Counted from the first letter of the stretch, positions 17,671 to 27,094 are shown. The stretch: DNA of 64,000 nucleotides from Arthrobacter sunyaminii (GCF_018866305.1 NZ_CP076456.1:992001-1056000); one strand, 5' to 3'. Numbers and translations: made by a program. The notes: generated from the sequence alone by a model not told the origin.

Positions 17671-18306
17671 TCAGTACTCCGCGTACATTTCCCCCACCCG
17701 CAGAGCCGCATCCGTCCGGTTATCCGGCCCGGGCAGCGGGCAGGCCCACGCCTCGTCGTAGGCGCACGACGGGTTGTACAGAAAATTGAAGTCCAGGACC
17801 AGGCTGCCCGGAGCCGCACCCTGCCCAAAGTCCGCCCCCTTGATCGTGTCCAGCAGATACCGGCCGCCGCCGTAGCTTCCGCCGTCGGCTCCGGACAGCG
17901 AGTCCCGCACGGGCAGGAAGATCCCGCCCCCGTAGGAAGCCAGCCGCCACACCGCCAGCCGGCCCACGCCGTCGACCGCCACCGTGCCCAGCCGCACAAA
18001 CGGAACCACACCGTCCGTGCCGGTGGGCACATCCATCCGCTGGCCGGCGCCGTCGTCTTCGATCAGTGCGTCGCAGCGCAGCTCAGGGTTGTAGGCGGCC
18101 ACGTCCAGTCCGCGGAAGCGTTCCCGGGCGCGGGGCTTCAACGGCGACGCGGGATGCTCGGCGAAGAGCCGGTCCCGCTCCGCACGCCACAGATCGTGGG
18201 CGTACGACGGCGACACCTCCTGGGCGGTAAGGCGCACCTGGGCGTAGAGCCCGAAAACGCGCTGGCGCCAATCCGCTGTCTGCAGGACCGTGACGGGGGA
18301 GATCAT
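17671..18306 (-). CDS. DUF1684 domain-containing protein
   Basis: 211 residues from the ATG at 18306. The C-terminal block FLYNPSCAYDEAWACPLPGPDN with RTDAALRVGE is the DUF1684 hallmark; RLAVWRLASYGGGIFLPVRD and the LDFNFLYNP strand are also typical. Function is unknown; the fold is barrel-like in related proteins. No ribosome site is visible: TACGCT (complement of 18313-18318) ends six bases before the ATG, so the message is probably leaderless. Its -10 box overlaps that of the divergent TauE gene. Confidence 0.85.
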   Translation of the reverse strand: MISPVTVLQTADWRQRVFGLYAQVRLTAQEVSPSYAHDLWRAERDRLFAEHPASPLKPRARERFRGLDVAAYNPELRCDALIEDDGAGQRMDVPTGTDGVVPFVRLGTVAVDGVGRLAVWRLASYGGGIFLPVRDSLSGADGGSYGGGRYLLDTIKGADFGQGAAPGSLVLDFNFLYNPSCAYDEAWACPLPGPDNRTDAALRVGEMYAEY

Positions 18307-18312
18307 TTGTTC

Positions 18313-18322
18313 AGCGTAGTGT
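18313..18322. promoter_or_regulatory. Overlapping divergent -10 elements of two leaderless genes
   Basis: Plus-strand TAGTGT (18317-18322) lies six bases before the TauE GTG, and minus-strand TACGCT (complement of 18313-18318) lies six bases before the DUF1684 ATG. The boxes share the bases TA at 18317-18318. Only 22 bp separate the two start codons, so RNA polymerase can serve one direction at a time. Confidence 0.65.
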
Positions 18323-18328
18323 GTTCGA

Positions 18329-19081
18329 GTGACTACCGGACTGCTCGTCGTTGTACTCGTGGCAATCTTTATCGGCGCCATCGCGCAACGGATTGCCGGA
18401 CTCGGTTTTGCCCTGCTCATTTCTCCGTTCCTGGTGATCCTGCTGGGTTCCCACGGGGGAGTGCTGATGGTGAACGTCTGCGGCCTGGTGTCCTCGGCGC
18501 TGATCATGACGCGGGTCCGGAAAGACATTGACTGGAGCATGTACCGCTGGCTGGCCGTCCCGGCCGTCTGCGGCAGCATCCCCGCATCGGTTGCGGCCGT
18601 ATACCTGCCCGCGGCTCCCATGGCGGTGGTGGTGGGCGCCGTCGTTCTGGTGGCCCTGACCGCGTCGCTGGTCATGCAGCGTACGTCGGTGACCGTGACC
18701 GGCAACGGGCCCAAGGTGGTCGCGGGTTTCCTCTCCGGGGTGACCAACGCGGTGGCCGGCGTGGGTGGACCGTCGGTCAGCGCCTACGCGCTGATGGCAC
18801 GCTGGCCGCAGCGGCCCTTCGCCGCGACCCTTCAGCCGTTCTTCGTCACCATTGCCATTGTCACCCTGACCGCCAAGCTGTCCCTGGACCCGGGGCAGAT
18901 GCCGCCGTTCCAGCCGTGGGCATGGGCGCTCATTGCGCTGATGATCATTGGCGGTATTTACACCGGCGAGAAGCTGCAGCGCTTCATCCGCGATGAGCAG
19001 GCCCGTGCAGCCGTAGTAGTCATAGCCTTTTTCGGCGCCGCGGCTGCGCTGGCGAAGGGCATTTTCGACCTCGCAGCCTGA
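18329..19081 (+). CDS. TauE/SafE-family membrane transport protein
   Basis: 250-residue polytopic membrane protein with seven to eight hydrophobic segments. The two family repeats are visible: GAIAQRIAGLGFALLISPFL at residues 16-35 and GFLSGVTNAVAGVGGPSVSAY at about 132-152. Members export or import sulfite, sulfoacetate or related organosulfur anions; substrate here is open. It starts at a GTG with a -10 box six bases upstream and no ribosome site. Confidence 0.88.
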   Translation: MTTGLLVVVLVAIFIGAIAQRIAGLGFALLISPFLVILLGSHGGVLMVNVCGLVSSALIMTRVRKDIDWSMYRWLAVPAVCGSIPASVAAVYLPAAPMAVVVGAVVLVALTASLVMQRTSVTVTGNGPKVVAGFLSGVTNAVAGVGGPSVSAYALMARWPQRPFAATLQPFFVTIAIVTLTAKLSLDPGQMPPFQPWAWALIALMIIGGIYTGEKLQRFIRDEQARAAVVVIAFFGAAAALAKGIFDLAA

Positions 19082-19204
19082 GCCGCCCGCCCGCACCGCC
19101 AGTCCCTGCCATCAGCCGGAACCACCCGTCCGCACCAACCGCCGCATCCGACTCACGGCACCTCCTGAACCGTCCGCCGCGCACCGGATGGGACGATAGA
19201 AGCG

Positions 19205-20491
19205 ATGAAACTCTTTACCCGCCCTAAAACTCCGGGCGTCCTACCGATGCCCCTGTGGCTGCAGGGAGTGGTCGAACTCGGCCAGGCTGCAGTCCTTTCC
19301 GCCCTGCTGGTATTCCTGCCCCTCATTGGCGTCTGGTTCGCCGACGGCTTCACCGACCGGAACTTCGCGTCGCTGGCCCGGCTGGGCGGGCAGGGGTGGC
19401 TCCTGATCCACGGTGTCCCGCTGACCCTGACCTTCCCCGCCGGAACGCTGGCCAGCGGCGCTACGTCCGGCCTTCTGTCCCTGTTTCCACTGGGTCTGAC
19501 GCTCATCCCGTTCTTCCTGTCCTGGCGCGCCGGGCGCAGGCTGGCTAAGGCTTCCTACACGGACCAGCTGTGGCAGGCACTGCTGGGGGCGCTGGGAACC
19601 TACGCCCTTCTCGGCGCGGCCGCCGCCCATTTCTCCGGAAATGAAGACGTTTCCATTTCCGTGACCGCAGGTGCGTTGATTCCGCTGATCTCGGCGGGCC
19701 TGGGACTCTTTATCGGTGCCCGGCGCGAGGCGGGGTCCTGGGTGCGGCTGATCGGTGTGGATCTAACGGACTGGATTTCCCGCACCAGCCAGCACTCCCG
19801 CTGGGCCGGGTCCTACGTCTGGGCCGTGATCCGGGCCGGGGTAGTGGGTATTACCGCGGCGCTGGGCTTCTCGGCCCTGCTGGTGACCGTGGCCCTGGCC
19901 ATGAGCTGGGCTGAGATTGTGGCCGTTTACCAGCATCTGGATGCCGGAATCATCGGAGGCGTGGTGCTGACCGTCGTCGAGCTGGGGATGATGCCCAACT
20001 TTATGGGCTGGGCACTGGGCTGGACCTCGGGGGCGGGTTTTTCCCTCGGAACGGGCAGCTTGATCAGTCCGTTGGAAACCACGGTGGGCCCGCTGCCCGC
20101 TGTTCCAGTGTTTGCTGCACTGCCGGCCGGCGGCTCCGAGTACGCCGTAGCCGCCCTCGCGCTGCCTGTGGCCGCCGGGTTCCTGGCGGGCTGGTGGTTC
20201 CTGCGCGAAGGAGAGAACCATTTCGACGAGTGGTTGTCCCTGAAGATCCGTGCCCGCTGGTTCACGGCCCCGGTCTCCACCGTGCTGCTGGGCGTTTTTG
20301 TGGGCCTGGTGTCCGGAATCCTGGCGGCCGGCGCGGTCCTGATCTCGAGTGGATCAGCAGGCATCGGCCGGTTCGTGGAAGTGGGAGCGGATCCGCTGTG
20401 GACGGGTCTTTGGATTGCGGCCGAAGTGGCCGTGGGCGTGGTGGTGGGTTACGCCGTCGGGCCCTGGTTGGAGCGCGAGGAACGCGCCTGA
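19205..20491 (+). CDS. DUF6350-family membrane protein
   Basis: 428 residues with about ten hydrophobic segments; the FPLGLTLIPFFLSWRAGRRL segment and the GAGFSLGTGSLISP motif are features of the actinobacterial DUF6350 family. This family often lies next to purN in Micrococcaceae and Streptomyces. Function unknown; probably an integral membrane protein. Its last 43 bases overlap the end of a signal-peptidase remnant on the other strand. Confidence 0.8.
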   Translation: MKLFTRPKTPGVLPMPLWLQGVVELGQAAVLSALLVFLPLIGVWFADGFTDRNFASLARLGGQGWLLIHGVPLTLTFPAGTLASGATSGLLSLFPLGLTLIPFFLSWRAGRRLAKASYTDQLWQALLGALGTYALLGAAAAHFSGNEDVSISVTAGALIPLISAGLGLFIGARREAGSWVRLIGVDLTDWISRTSQHSRWAGSYVWAVIRAGVVGITAALGFSALLVTVALAMSWAEIVAVYQHLDAGIIGGVVLTVVELGMMPNFMGWALGWTSGAGFSLGTGSLISPLETTVGPLPAVPVFAALPAGGSEYAVAALALPVAAGFLAGWWFLREGENHFDEWLSLKIRARWFTAPVSTVLLGVFVGLVSGILAAGAVLISSGSAGIGRFVEVGADPLWTGLWIAAEVAVGVVVGYAVGPWLEREERA

Positions 20492-20870
20492 CGGAAGTGC
20501 TGGAAGAACAGCAGCGCGGCATAACCGAACAATGCAGTGCCGAGCAGCGGTCGGATCCAGCCCAGCTGCCAGCGTTGCGACAGCAGGTCCGGATAGCCCA
20601 GGTAGGGGATCGTTGCTGCCACCCGCCCCTGCAGGGCGGAGGCGGGAACGGCCGGATCGGCCAGCGAATTGGCATCGCCCTGAAGTACCAGCTCCTGTGA
20701 CCCGTCCGGGCCGGAGGTGAAACCGGCCAGCCGGTGAGTGACCGGAAATGATCCGGGTGCGCTGCCGGCCGGCAGATATGTGAGGTCCGGCCGCCAGCCC
20801 CACCAGCGTGACGAGGATGCAGGCTGCGGCCGGCTTCCCCGTCAGCGGAATGAGCCCGGGGCGCCTTTTC
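20449..20870 (-). pseudogene. Signal peptidase I (S26) remnant with internal deletion and frameshift
   Basis: Not an intact reading frame. One frame (to about 20785) encodes a basic start and one membrane helix: RRPGLIPLTGKPAAACILVT, then LVGLAAGP. The next frame continues to the TAA at 20449 with LTYLPAGSAPGSFPVTHRL, then LVLQGDANSLADPAVP, GRVAATIPYLGY and a C-terminal helix. VTHR and GDAN are conserved blocks of the archaeal/ER-like signal peptidases of actinobacteria. The segment with the catalytic Ser (SMxP) that should join the two parts is missing and the frame shifts at about 20781-20790. So the product cannot be an active peptidase. Confidence 0.75.
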
Positions 20871-21306
20871 AGCGCGGCAGCAGCCCGGTGGTGAACTGGT
20901 CCCGGCACTCGTCCTGAGCCGAAATGGTCAGCGCGTTGGCCAGGCAGCTTTCGAGTTTCTCCGTGCTGTCCCAAGTGGCAACTGCCAGTCCCAGACCCAG
21001 AGTCATCACCACGGATGCGACCAGGCCCAGGGAGGTCACAAACACCTGCGTTGGCCCGGTGTTGTAGCGCACCACCTTCACCAGCGTCACAATGCCGACG
21101 GCAATGGCAGCAACTCCCAGCGCCAACGGCACCAGCTTCCACGGCAGCGCAAGCCCCGAGGTAAGCAGCACGGCAGCAACCAAAGCCACGAAAATCCGCA
21201 GATATCCGCGGACGCTTCGCTTCTGCTCGTCGGTGGCAGCGGTCTTTTCGGGTGACTGCTGCAACGGCGGGGGAGTCTGATGAGGGGCACTGCCGTCGTT
21301 GTTCAT
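20869..21306 (-). CDS. Small membrane protein of unknown function
   Basis: 145 residues: a polar Gln/Pro-rich N-terminus (about 1-30), then three hydrophobic helices (about 36-55, 57-77, 88-108) and a short extracellular part with two Cys (ESCLANAL, DECRDQF) that could form a disulfide. I do not recognise the family. TAGGGT (complement of 21313-21318) ends six bases before the ATG, suggesting leaderless transcription. It is divergent from purN and sits directly upstream of the signal-peptidase remnant, with which it probably once formed an operon. Confidence 0.7.
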   Translation of the reverse strand: MNNDGSAPHQTPPPLQQSPEKTAATDEQKRSVRGYLRIFVALVAAVLLTSGLALPWKLVPLALGVAAIAVGIVTLVKVVRYNTGPTQVFVTSLGLVASVVMTLGLGLAVATWDSTEKLESCLANALTISAQDECRDQFTTGLLPR

Positions 21307-21345
21307 GGTTTAACCCTAGGCGACGGTGAAGCCTAAGGTTGACGC

Positions 21346-21924
21346 ATGCGCATCGTTGTTCTCGTGTCCGGCACCGGATCCAATCTTCAGGCCGTCCTGG
21401 ACGCAGTGGCGGAAGGGAAGCTCGACGTCGAAATCGCCGCCGTCGGCGCGGACCGTCCCGGCACCCAGGGGGTCCAGCGGGCGGCCGATGCGGGGTATCC
21501 CACCTTTGTGGTGAACTTCCGCGACTATGCCGTGCGCTCCGAGTGGAACGCGGCCCTGACGGAGAAGGTGGCGTCCTATTCCCCGGACATCGTGCTGTCC
21601 TCCGGTTTCATGCGGATCGTGGATGAGCACTTCATTAATACCTTCGAGGGGCGCTACCTCAACACGCACCCGGCACTGCTGCCCTCATTCCCTGGGGCGC
21701 ACGGCGTGCGGGACGCGCTGGCCTACGGGGTAAAGGTCACCGGCTGCACCGTCCACATCGCCGACGCCGGCGTGGACACCGGGCCGATCCTCGCACAAGC
21801 CGCCGTGGAAGTACTGGACGACGACACCGAGGAAAGCCTGCACGAGCGGATCAAGGTCCAGGAACGCCGGCTGCTGATCGAAACCCTGGCCCGGATCAGC
21901 GCACGCGGGCTGCCTGCGCTCTAG
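21346..21924 (+). CDS. purN: Phosphoribosylglycinamide formyltransferase
   Basis: Transfers a formyl group from 10-formyl-tetrahydrofolate to GAR in purine synthesis. 192 residues, normal length. The phosphate-binding VSGTGSNLQ is at 8-15, and the catalytic residues stand at the same positions as in E. coli PurN: Asn106 and His108 (NTHPALLPSFPG) and Asp144 (DAGVDTGPI). TAAGGT ends six bases before the ATG, so the transcript is probably leaderless. purH, its usual partner, is 3.4 kb downstream, beyond an MFS and an HNH gene. Confidence 0.97.
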   Translation: MRIVVLVSGTGSNLQAVLDAVAEGKLDVEIAAVGADRPGTQGVQRAADAGYPTFVVNFRDYAVRSEWNAALTEKVASYSPDIVLSSGFMRIVDEHFINTFEGRYLNTHPALLPSFPGAHGVRDALAYGVKVTGCTVHIADAGVDTGPILAQAAVEVLDDDTEESLHERIKVQERRLLIETLARISARGLPAL

Positions 21925-21926
21925 GC

Positions 21927-23279
21927 CTAGTCCAGGGCAGCGCCCCGGGTTTCCGGCGCGAACCGCATCATCCACGCGATTGCCAGCATCACCAGGACTC
22001 CGGCCAGCCCGAAGGACAGGGGCAGGCCCAGATACGGCCACGCGATGGAAACGAAGATCAGCGGCCCGAAACCGGCACCAATGCGGCTCACGGTGGAGGC
22101 CCACCCAAATCCGCTGCCGCGCAGTTCCGTGGGGTACAGCTCGGACACGTACGCATAGAGCACCGGAATGGCCACCTGCACCACAAACCCGTAGGCCAGC
22201 AGCCAGCCGGTGGCGGCGGCCGGCACGTCCAGTACCAGGGCAACGATGATCAGGATCAGCGCTGACAGCGGACCGGTGACCGCCAGGATCCATTTGCGTC
22301 CCACCCGTTCCACGAGCAGTGCGGCCGCGATGACTCCCAGGAGCCCGACGGCGGCCATTCCCGAGGTGGTCAGGAACGCCGCATACTCCTTGAAGCCGGA
22401 ATCCACGAGGATTTTTGGCATCCAGGTCAGCGCCAGGTAGTACACCAGGAGGATGGTGAAGAACAGCGACCAGGCGGACACCGTGATCTTCCAGCTGTAC
22501 CGCCAGAGATCGCTCAGCTGGGTTCCGACGGCGTGCAGCGACAGTTTGGCCGGCTCCTCGGGTTCCGGAAGCCGCCAGTTGGTCACGGTGGAACCGGTGC
22601 TCTGAATGAGCTCGTTGATGACGGTTTCCGCTTCCGCGGTGCGTCCCTTGCGGACCAGGAACAACGGGGATTCCGGAACGGAGCGCCGGACCCAGAAGAC
22701 CAACAGAGCCGGCAGCACCATGATGAGCATAGTGAAGCGCCAGTCGGCCAGCGTGGCCATAATCAGTGCTGAGGTGGCCCCGCAGAGCGCAGCCCCTACC
22801 GGCCACCAGCCGTCCATCGCCGTCAGCACCCTGCCGCGTTGTTTGCGCGGTGTGAACTCGCCCACCAGCGCGTAATCCACGGGAACGCAGCCGCCCAGGC
22901 CAAAGCCCGCCATGAACCGGAAGATGCAGAACCAGATGATGTCCGGAGAGAACGCGCCCAGGACGGTAAAGAGGGAAAAGACGAGCAGAGTGGCGGTGAA
23001 GGCCTTCTTGCGTCCAATGGCGTCGGCGATGGAACCCCACACAAATGCGCCGATGGCCATGCCCAGCAGATTGGCAGTGCCGATCCAGGCTGCCTGCGCC
23101 GGTTCGAGATCCCAGTGGCTGGACAGAAGAGGAATCAGGACGCCGTTCAGCGTCACGTCCCAGGCATCGAACATGAAGCCCAGGCCACCGATAATGAAGA
23201 TCCGTCCCTGGACCTTCCATTTCCAGGGCAGATCCTGAACCACCTGGTCACCCGTGGGCAGGGTGTTCGTTGTTGTCAT
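21927..23279 (-). CDS. Major facilitator superfamily transporter (sugar-porter/NiaP-like)
   Basis: 450 residues, 12 predicted membrane segments. Motif A is seen as GSIADAIGRKKAF after helix 2 and again as ERVGRKW after helix 8; DVTLNGVLIP in helix 1, PVDYALVGEF in helix 4 and ELYPTELRGSGFG near helix 10 place it among the organic-cation/aromatic-acid/niacin type transporters. Substrate cannot be fixed. GGAAGG precedes the ATG. It ends 3 bp from the purN stop and lies inside the purN-purH interval. Confidence 0.85.
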   Translation of the reverse strand: MTTTNTLPTGDQVVQDLPWKWKVQGRIFIIGGLGFMFDAWDVTLNGVLIPLLSSHWDLEPAQAAWIGTANLLGMAIGAFVWGSIADAIGRKKAFTATLLVFSLFTVLGAFSPDIIWFCIFRFMAGFGLGGCVPVDYALVGEFTPRKQRGRVLTAMDGWWPVGAALCGATSALIMATLADWRFTMLIMVLPALLVFWVRRSVPESPLFLVRKGRTAEAETVINELIQSTGSTVTNWRLPEPEEPAKLSLHAVGTQLSDLWRYSWKITVSAWSLFFTILLVYYLALTWMPKILVDSGFKEYAAFLTTSGMAAVGLLGVIAAALLVERVGRKWILAVTGPLSALILIIVALVLDVPAAATGWLLAYGFVVQVAIPVLYAYVSELYPTELRGSGFGWASTVSRIGAGFGPLIFVSIAWPYLGLPLSFGLAGVLVMLAIAWMMRFAPETRGAALD

Positions 23280-23539
23280 GGGAATGGCCTTCCAGGCGGC
23301 GGATGCGGGGAGTGGCCGGGCCTCGCGGCAGGTCCGAAAGAACTGTACATCGCGGGCTGGACGATGTGGGAAACAGGAAGTGAACCCAGCTGCCGGCCCG
23401 CGCGGTGCAGCAGCGGAGATCAGGGGCAGCTAATTTCCGGGCCCAGCGGCTTCCGGTGAGATCCGCTTCGGGGTAGGTAGTTGGGCCAGCACATTCGGGT
23501 GTTTCTTGTTTATTCTCCCGTATCCGAAGCGCCCCATTA

Positions 23540-23560
23540 AGTGACATGAATCACTAAACT
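23540..23560 (+). promoter_or_regulatory. -10 box and palindrome upstream of the HNH gene
   Basis: AGTGA-N6-TCACT (23540-23555) is an inverted repeat whose last base begins TAAACT (23555-23560), a -10 box seven bases before the ATG. A protein bound to the repeat would block RNA polymerase. The element is inferred from symmetry only. Confidence 0.4.
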
Positions 23561-23567
23561 AGAAGAC

Positions 23568-25187
23568 ATGTACTACTTATCCGCTCCCGATCGGGGCAGC
23601 ACCAATCCGGGTTTAGCCTCCGTGGCGGTCGGTAAACGCTGCGGTCCGCCGTCAAACACATTGGGGTCGGCCCTCGAACTGGACCCGGAGACTGGGGAAG
23701 TGGACGCGGCCGGGCTGGAGGCCGCCGAAGTGGACCCCGCCGAAGTGGACGCGGCCGAAGTGGACGCGGCTGAATCCGCGCTCAGAGTGCAGCTGATCGA
23801 TCACATCCGGGCGCTGGAGGAACTCAAGGGGAGTATCTGTGCTGCGCAGGCGCGTGCGGCCGCCGTTTTTGACGAATCGTCCAGGCGCAGCCAGTCTCGT
23901 GCGGGGGTGAAAAGGGGTCAACTTGGCCGGGGTGTAGCGGCGCAGATCGCGCTGGCCCGGCGCGAATCCCCGAACAAGGGCGCCCGGTTGCTTGGGCTGG
24001 CGCGAATCCTCAGCACGGAGATGCCGCATACCCTGCGTGCGTTGAGCCGCGGTGCCATCAGCGAATGGCGGGCCACCATTCTGGTGCGGGAGACCGCGTG
24101 CCTGAGACTGGTTGATCGGCAGAAGGTGGACGAGCTGGTCGCCGGGGACCAGGAGCGGCTGGCGCAGCTTGGAGACCGCAAACTGATTGCCGCGATCAAG
24201 TCCGTGTCCTACGGATTGGATCCGCACAGCGTGGTCAACCGTGCCGCAAAGGCTGCTTCGGATCGGTTTGTTTCATGCCGCCCGGCACCGGACACCATGG
24301 CGTACGTGACCGCGCTGCTGCCGGTAGCCCAGGGTGTGGGAGTGATGGCCGCGTTGATGCGCACGGCCGATCGGGCCCGTGCCGCCGGAGATCCCCGCTC
24401 AAAGGGTCAGGTTATGGCCGACACCTTCGTCGAACTGCTGACGGGCCAGGAACGGGCTGAGGATCTGCGGGTGGAAGTGCAGCTGATCATGACGGACAGG
24501 ACTCTGCTGCATGGCGTCCTTCCGCCCGTCGTCTCCCGTCACAGTGGTACCGGAGACAGCGATGCCGATCATTCCGGTGATTCACCCAGGACAGTCCGTG
24601 GCCGGCCGGGTGGATCGGCTCAGTCCTTCGTTCCTGACGGTGCGGAACCTGCCGTGCTGACCGGGTACGGAATTGTCCCCGCACAGTGGGCGCGGGATCT
24701 GATCCGAAGGGACGGCAGCAGCGCAGCCCCGCAACGGCTCCGGCCTAGCCGAAGAGCACCACGCACGGAGGTGTGGCTTCGCCGGCTCTACGCGGCACCG
24801 GACACCGGCCGCCTCACTGCCATGGACTCCCGTGCCCGGCTGGTTCCGGACGGTTTGGCGCGGCTGATCGCTGCACGCGATCAGATCTGCCGGACGCCGT
24901 GGTGCGGGGCGCCGATCCGGCATTATGACCACATCAAACCCTTCCGCGAGGGAGGTCCCACCAGCGCAGAAAACATTCAGGGGCTATGCGAGGCCTGCAA
25001 CCAGGCCAAAGAAGCACCAGGTTGGACAGCCCGGTGCGAAGAAGCGCCCGGAGCACCCGGAGCACCCGGAGCGCTCGCCGACAACAACGGGACGGGCCGG
25101 CACAGCGTCACAATCACCACGCCAACGGGCCACATTTACCGCTCCACCGCACCGCCGCTTCCAGGCACGACAGGTGCAGTGTCATGA
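23568..25187 (+). CDS. DUF222 domain HNH endonuclease-like protein
   Basis: 539 residues. An N-terminal DUF222 helical domain (about 70-320) is followed by a variable linker and a C-terminal HNH domain (about 440-490) with CRTPWCGAPIRHYDHIKPF and GLCEACNQAKE, including the paired Cys and catalytic His. These proteins are abundant and multicopy in actinobacteria; a nuclease or mobile-element role is assumed but not proven. The N-terminus has a tandem peptide repeat (AEVDPAEVDAAEVDAAE) coded by near-identical 15-bp units at 23722-23772, and the C-terminus a GAPGAPGA run. It may have inserted between purN and purH. Confidence 0.85.
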   Translation: MYYLSAPDRGSTNPGLASVAVGKRCGPPSNTLGSALELDPETGEVDAAGLEAAEVDPAEVDAAEVDAAESALRVQLIDHIRALEELKGSICAAQARAAAVFDESSRRSQSRAGVKRGQLGRGVAAQIALARRESPNKGARLLGLARILSTEMPHTLRALSRGAISEWRATILVRETACLRLVDRQKVDELVAGDQERLAQLGDRKLIAAIKSVSYGLDPHSVVNRAAKAASDRFVSCRPAPDTMAYVTALLPVAQGVGVMAALMRTADRARAAGDPRSKGQVMADTFVELLTGQERAEDLRVEVQLIMTDRTLLHGVLPPVVSRHSGTGDSDADHSGDSPRTVRGRPGGSAQSFVPDGAEPAVLTGYGIVPAQWARDLIRRDGSSAAPQRLRPSRRAPRTEVWLRRLYAAPDTGRLTAMDSRARLVPDGLARLIAARDQICRTPWCGAPIRHYDHIKPFREGGPTSAENIQGLCEACNQAKEAPGWTARCEEAPGAPGAPGALADNNGTGRHSVTITTPTGHIYRSTAPPLPGTTGAVS

Positions 25188-25296
25188 TCCGGCAGACCCC
25201 AGCCGTGTTAAGCCAGTCTTGGCTTCACACTCTGCCCGGCAGGACGCCGTGACCTAAACTGTAGCCACCGACACACTCTTTCTTTGGAGATATTGC

Positions 25297-26910
25297 GTGA
25301 GCTCTCAGCCGCTGAACCGTGTACCAATCCGCCGGGCCCTGATCTCGGTCTATGACAAGACCGGCTTGACGGAATTGGCTCAGGGCCTTTCCGCCGCCGG
25401 GGTGGCCATCGTGTCCACCGGTTCAACTGCCAAGCAGATTGCTGCTGCGGGCGTTCCCGTCACTGAAGTCTCCGAGGTCACCGGCTTTGCAGAATGCCTG
25501 GACGGGCGGGTCAAGACACTGCATCCCCGCGTCCACGCCGGCATCCTGGCTGACCGCCGCCGGGAGGACCACGTGGCGCAGCTCGAGGAAATGGAAATTG
25601 AACCCTTCGATCTGGTGGTGGTGAACCTCTACCCCTTCGTGGAGACCGTGAAGTCCGGCGCCAGCCAGGATGAGGTTGTGGAACAGATCGACATCGGAGG
25701 ACCGTCCATGGTCCGTGCCGCCGCCAAAAACCACCCGTCCGTAGCCGTCGTCGTGGACCCGGCCAAGTACAGCGACGTGGTCACGGCGGCTGCCGAAGGC
25801 GGCTTTGACCTGGACCAGCGCCGCCGCCTTGCAGCGGAAGCCTTCGCCTCCACCGCCGCCTATGACACCGCCGTGGCGGCCTGGACTGCCGAGCAGTTTG
25901 GTGACGGAACCGAGGAAGGCGCCACCTGGCCCGCCTACACGGGTCTGGCACTGGAGCGGTCCGAGGTGCTGCGCTACGGCGAAAATCCGCACCAGGCCGC
26001 TGCCCTCTACGCGGACAAGAGTGCACAGCCGGGCGTGGCCCAGGCGGACCAGCTGCACGGCAAGGCCATGTCCTACAACAATTACGTCGACGCCGATGCC
26101 GCACTGCGCGCCGCGTTCGACTTTGACGAGCCAGCCGTCGCCGTCGTCAAGCATGCGAACCCTTGCGGCGTGGCAGTGGCCTCGGGGGACGCCGCCGACC
26201 CCATTGCCGATGCCCATGCCAAGGCACATGCCTGCGACCCGGTTTCGGCCTTCGGCGGCGTGATCGCGGCCAACCGCACCGTCACCGCCGGCATGGCCAA
26301 CACGGTCAAGGACATCTTCACCGAGGTGGTTATCGCACCGGACTTCGACGCTGAAGCCGTGGAGATCCTCTCCGCCAAGAAGAACATCCGCCTGCTGACC
26401 CTGCCGGACGGTTACGGCCGCAGTGCTGCCGAATTCCGGCAGGTCTCCGGCGGCATGCTGATCCAGAAGTCGGACAAGATGCAGGCAGAAGGGGACAGCC
26501 CGGAGAACTGGACGCTGGTTTCAGGCCCGGCTGCCGATGATGCCACGCTGGCAGACCTTGCCTTTGCCTGGACTGCCGTGCGTGCCGCGAAGTCCAACGC
26601 CATCCTGCTGGCGGACAACGGTGCCTCAGTGGGAGTGGGCATGGGCCAGGTCAACCGGGTGGATTCCTGCCGGCTCGCCGTGGAGCGGGCCAACACCCTG
26701 GGCGGACCCGGGGAGGAGCGGGCCCGCGGTTCCGTGGCGGCCTCGGATGCGTTCTTCCCGTTCGCCGACGGCCTGCAGATCCTGATTGACGCCGGCGTCC
26801 GCGCCGTGGTCCAGCCCGGCGGATCCATCCGCGACAACGAGGTCATCGAAGCAGCAAACGCTGCCGGCGTCACCATGTACTTCACCGGGGCACGCCACTT
26901 CTTCCATTAA
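25297..26910 (+). CDS. purH: Bifunctional AICAR formyltransferase / IMP cyclohydrolase
   Basis: Catalyses the last two steps to IMP. 537 residues, normal length. The N-terminal MGS-like cyclohydrolase domain has [36 protein letters not shown]; the formyltransferase domain carries [11 protein letters not shown] with the catalytic Lys-His, and ends [13 protein letters not shown] as in the family. The GTG start has TTTGGAGA upstream; TAAACT at 25255-25260 is a likely -10 box. A hairpin follows the stop. Confidence 0.97.
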   Translation: MSSQPLNRVPIRRALISVYDKTGLTELAQGLSAAGVAIVSTGSTAKQIAAAGVPVTEVSEVTGFAECLDGRVKTLHPRVHAGILADRRREDHVAQLEEMEIEPFDLVVVNLYPFVETVKSGASQDEVVEQIDIGGPSMVRAAAKNHPSVAVVVDPAKYSDVVTAAAEGGFDLDQRRRLAAEAFASTAAYDTAVAAWTAEQFGDGTEEGATWPAYTGLALERSEVLRYGENPHQAAALYADKSAQPGVAQADQLHGKAMSYNNYVDADAALRAAFDFDEPAVAVVKHANPCGVAVASGDAADPIADAHAKAHACDPVSAFGGVIAANRTVTAGMANTVKDIFTEVVIAPDFDAEAVEILSAKKNIRLLTLPDGYGRSAAEFRQVSGGMLIQKSDKMQAEGDSPENWTLVSGPAADDATLADLAFAWTAVRAAKSNAILLADNGASVGVGMGQVNRVDSCRLAVERANTLGGPGEERARGSVAASDAFFPFADGLQILIDAGVRAVVQPGGSIRDNEVIEAANAAGVTMYFTGARHFFH

Positions 26911-26947
26911 GCACTGCGCCGGCACTGCCATTAGCGGGCGCTGAAAC

Positions 26948-26982
26948 GCGGGACGGTGCAGGTAATGCGCCGTCCCGCAGTT
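26948..26982 (+). terminator. Terminator-like hairpin after purH
   Basis: GCGGGACGG (26948-26956) pairs perfectly with CCGTCCCGC (26970-26978) around a 13-base loop, followed by AGTTTAG. It lies 37 bases after the purH stop. Confidence 0.65.
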
Positions 26983-27094
26983 TAGGGCGCAGATAGTGCG
27001 CTGTGGCATAGTGGGACTCAAATACAAGCCAAAAAGACGGGTTCCGTCATGCCACAAGACATGTCCGGCGCCCACCAACACACAAGGAGACCGT

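Noticed and set aside
21685..23220. Minus-strand frame of about 510 codons overlapping the MFS gene
   Set aside because: Runs in another frame of the same strand, rich in Gly, Arg and His; the 450-residue transporter explains the region.
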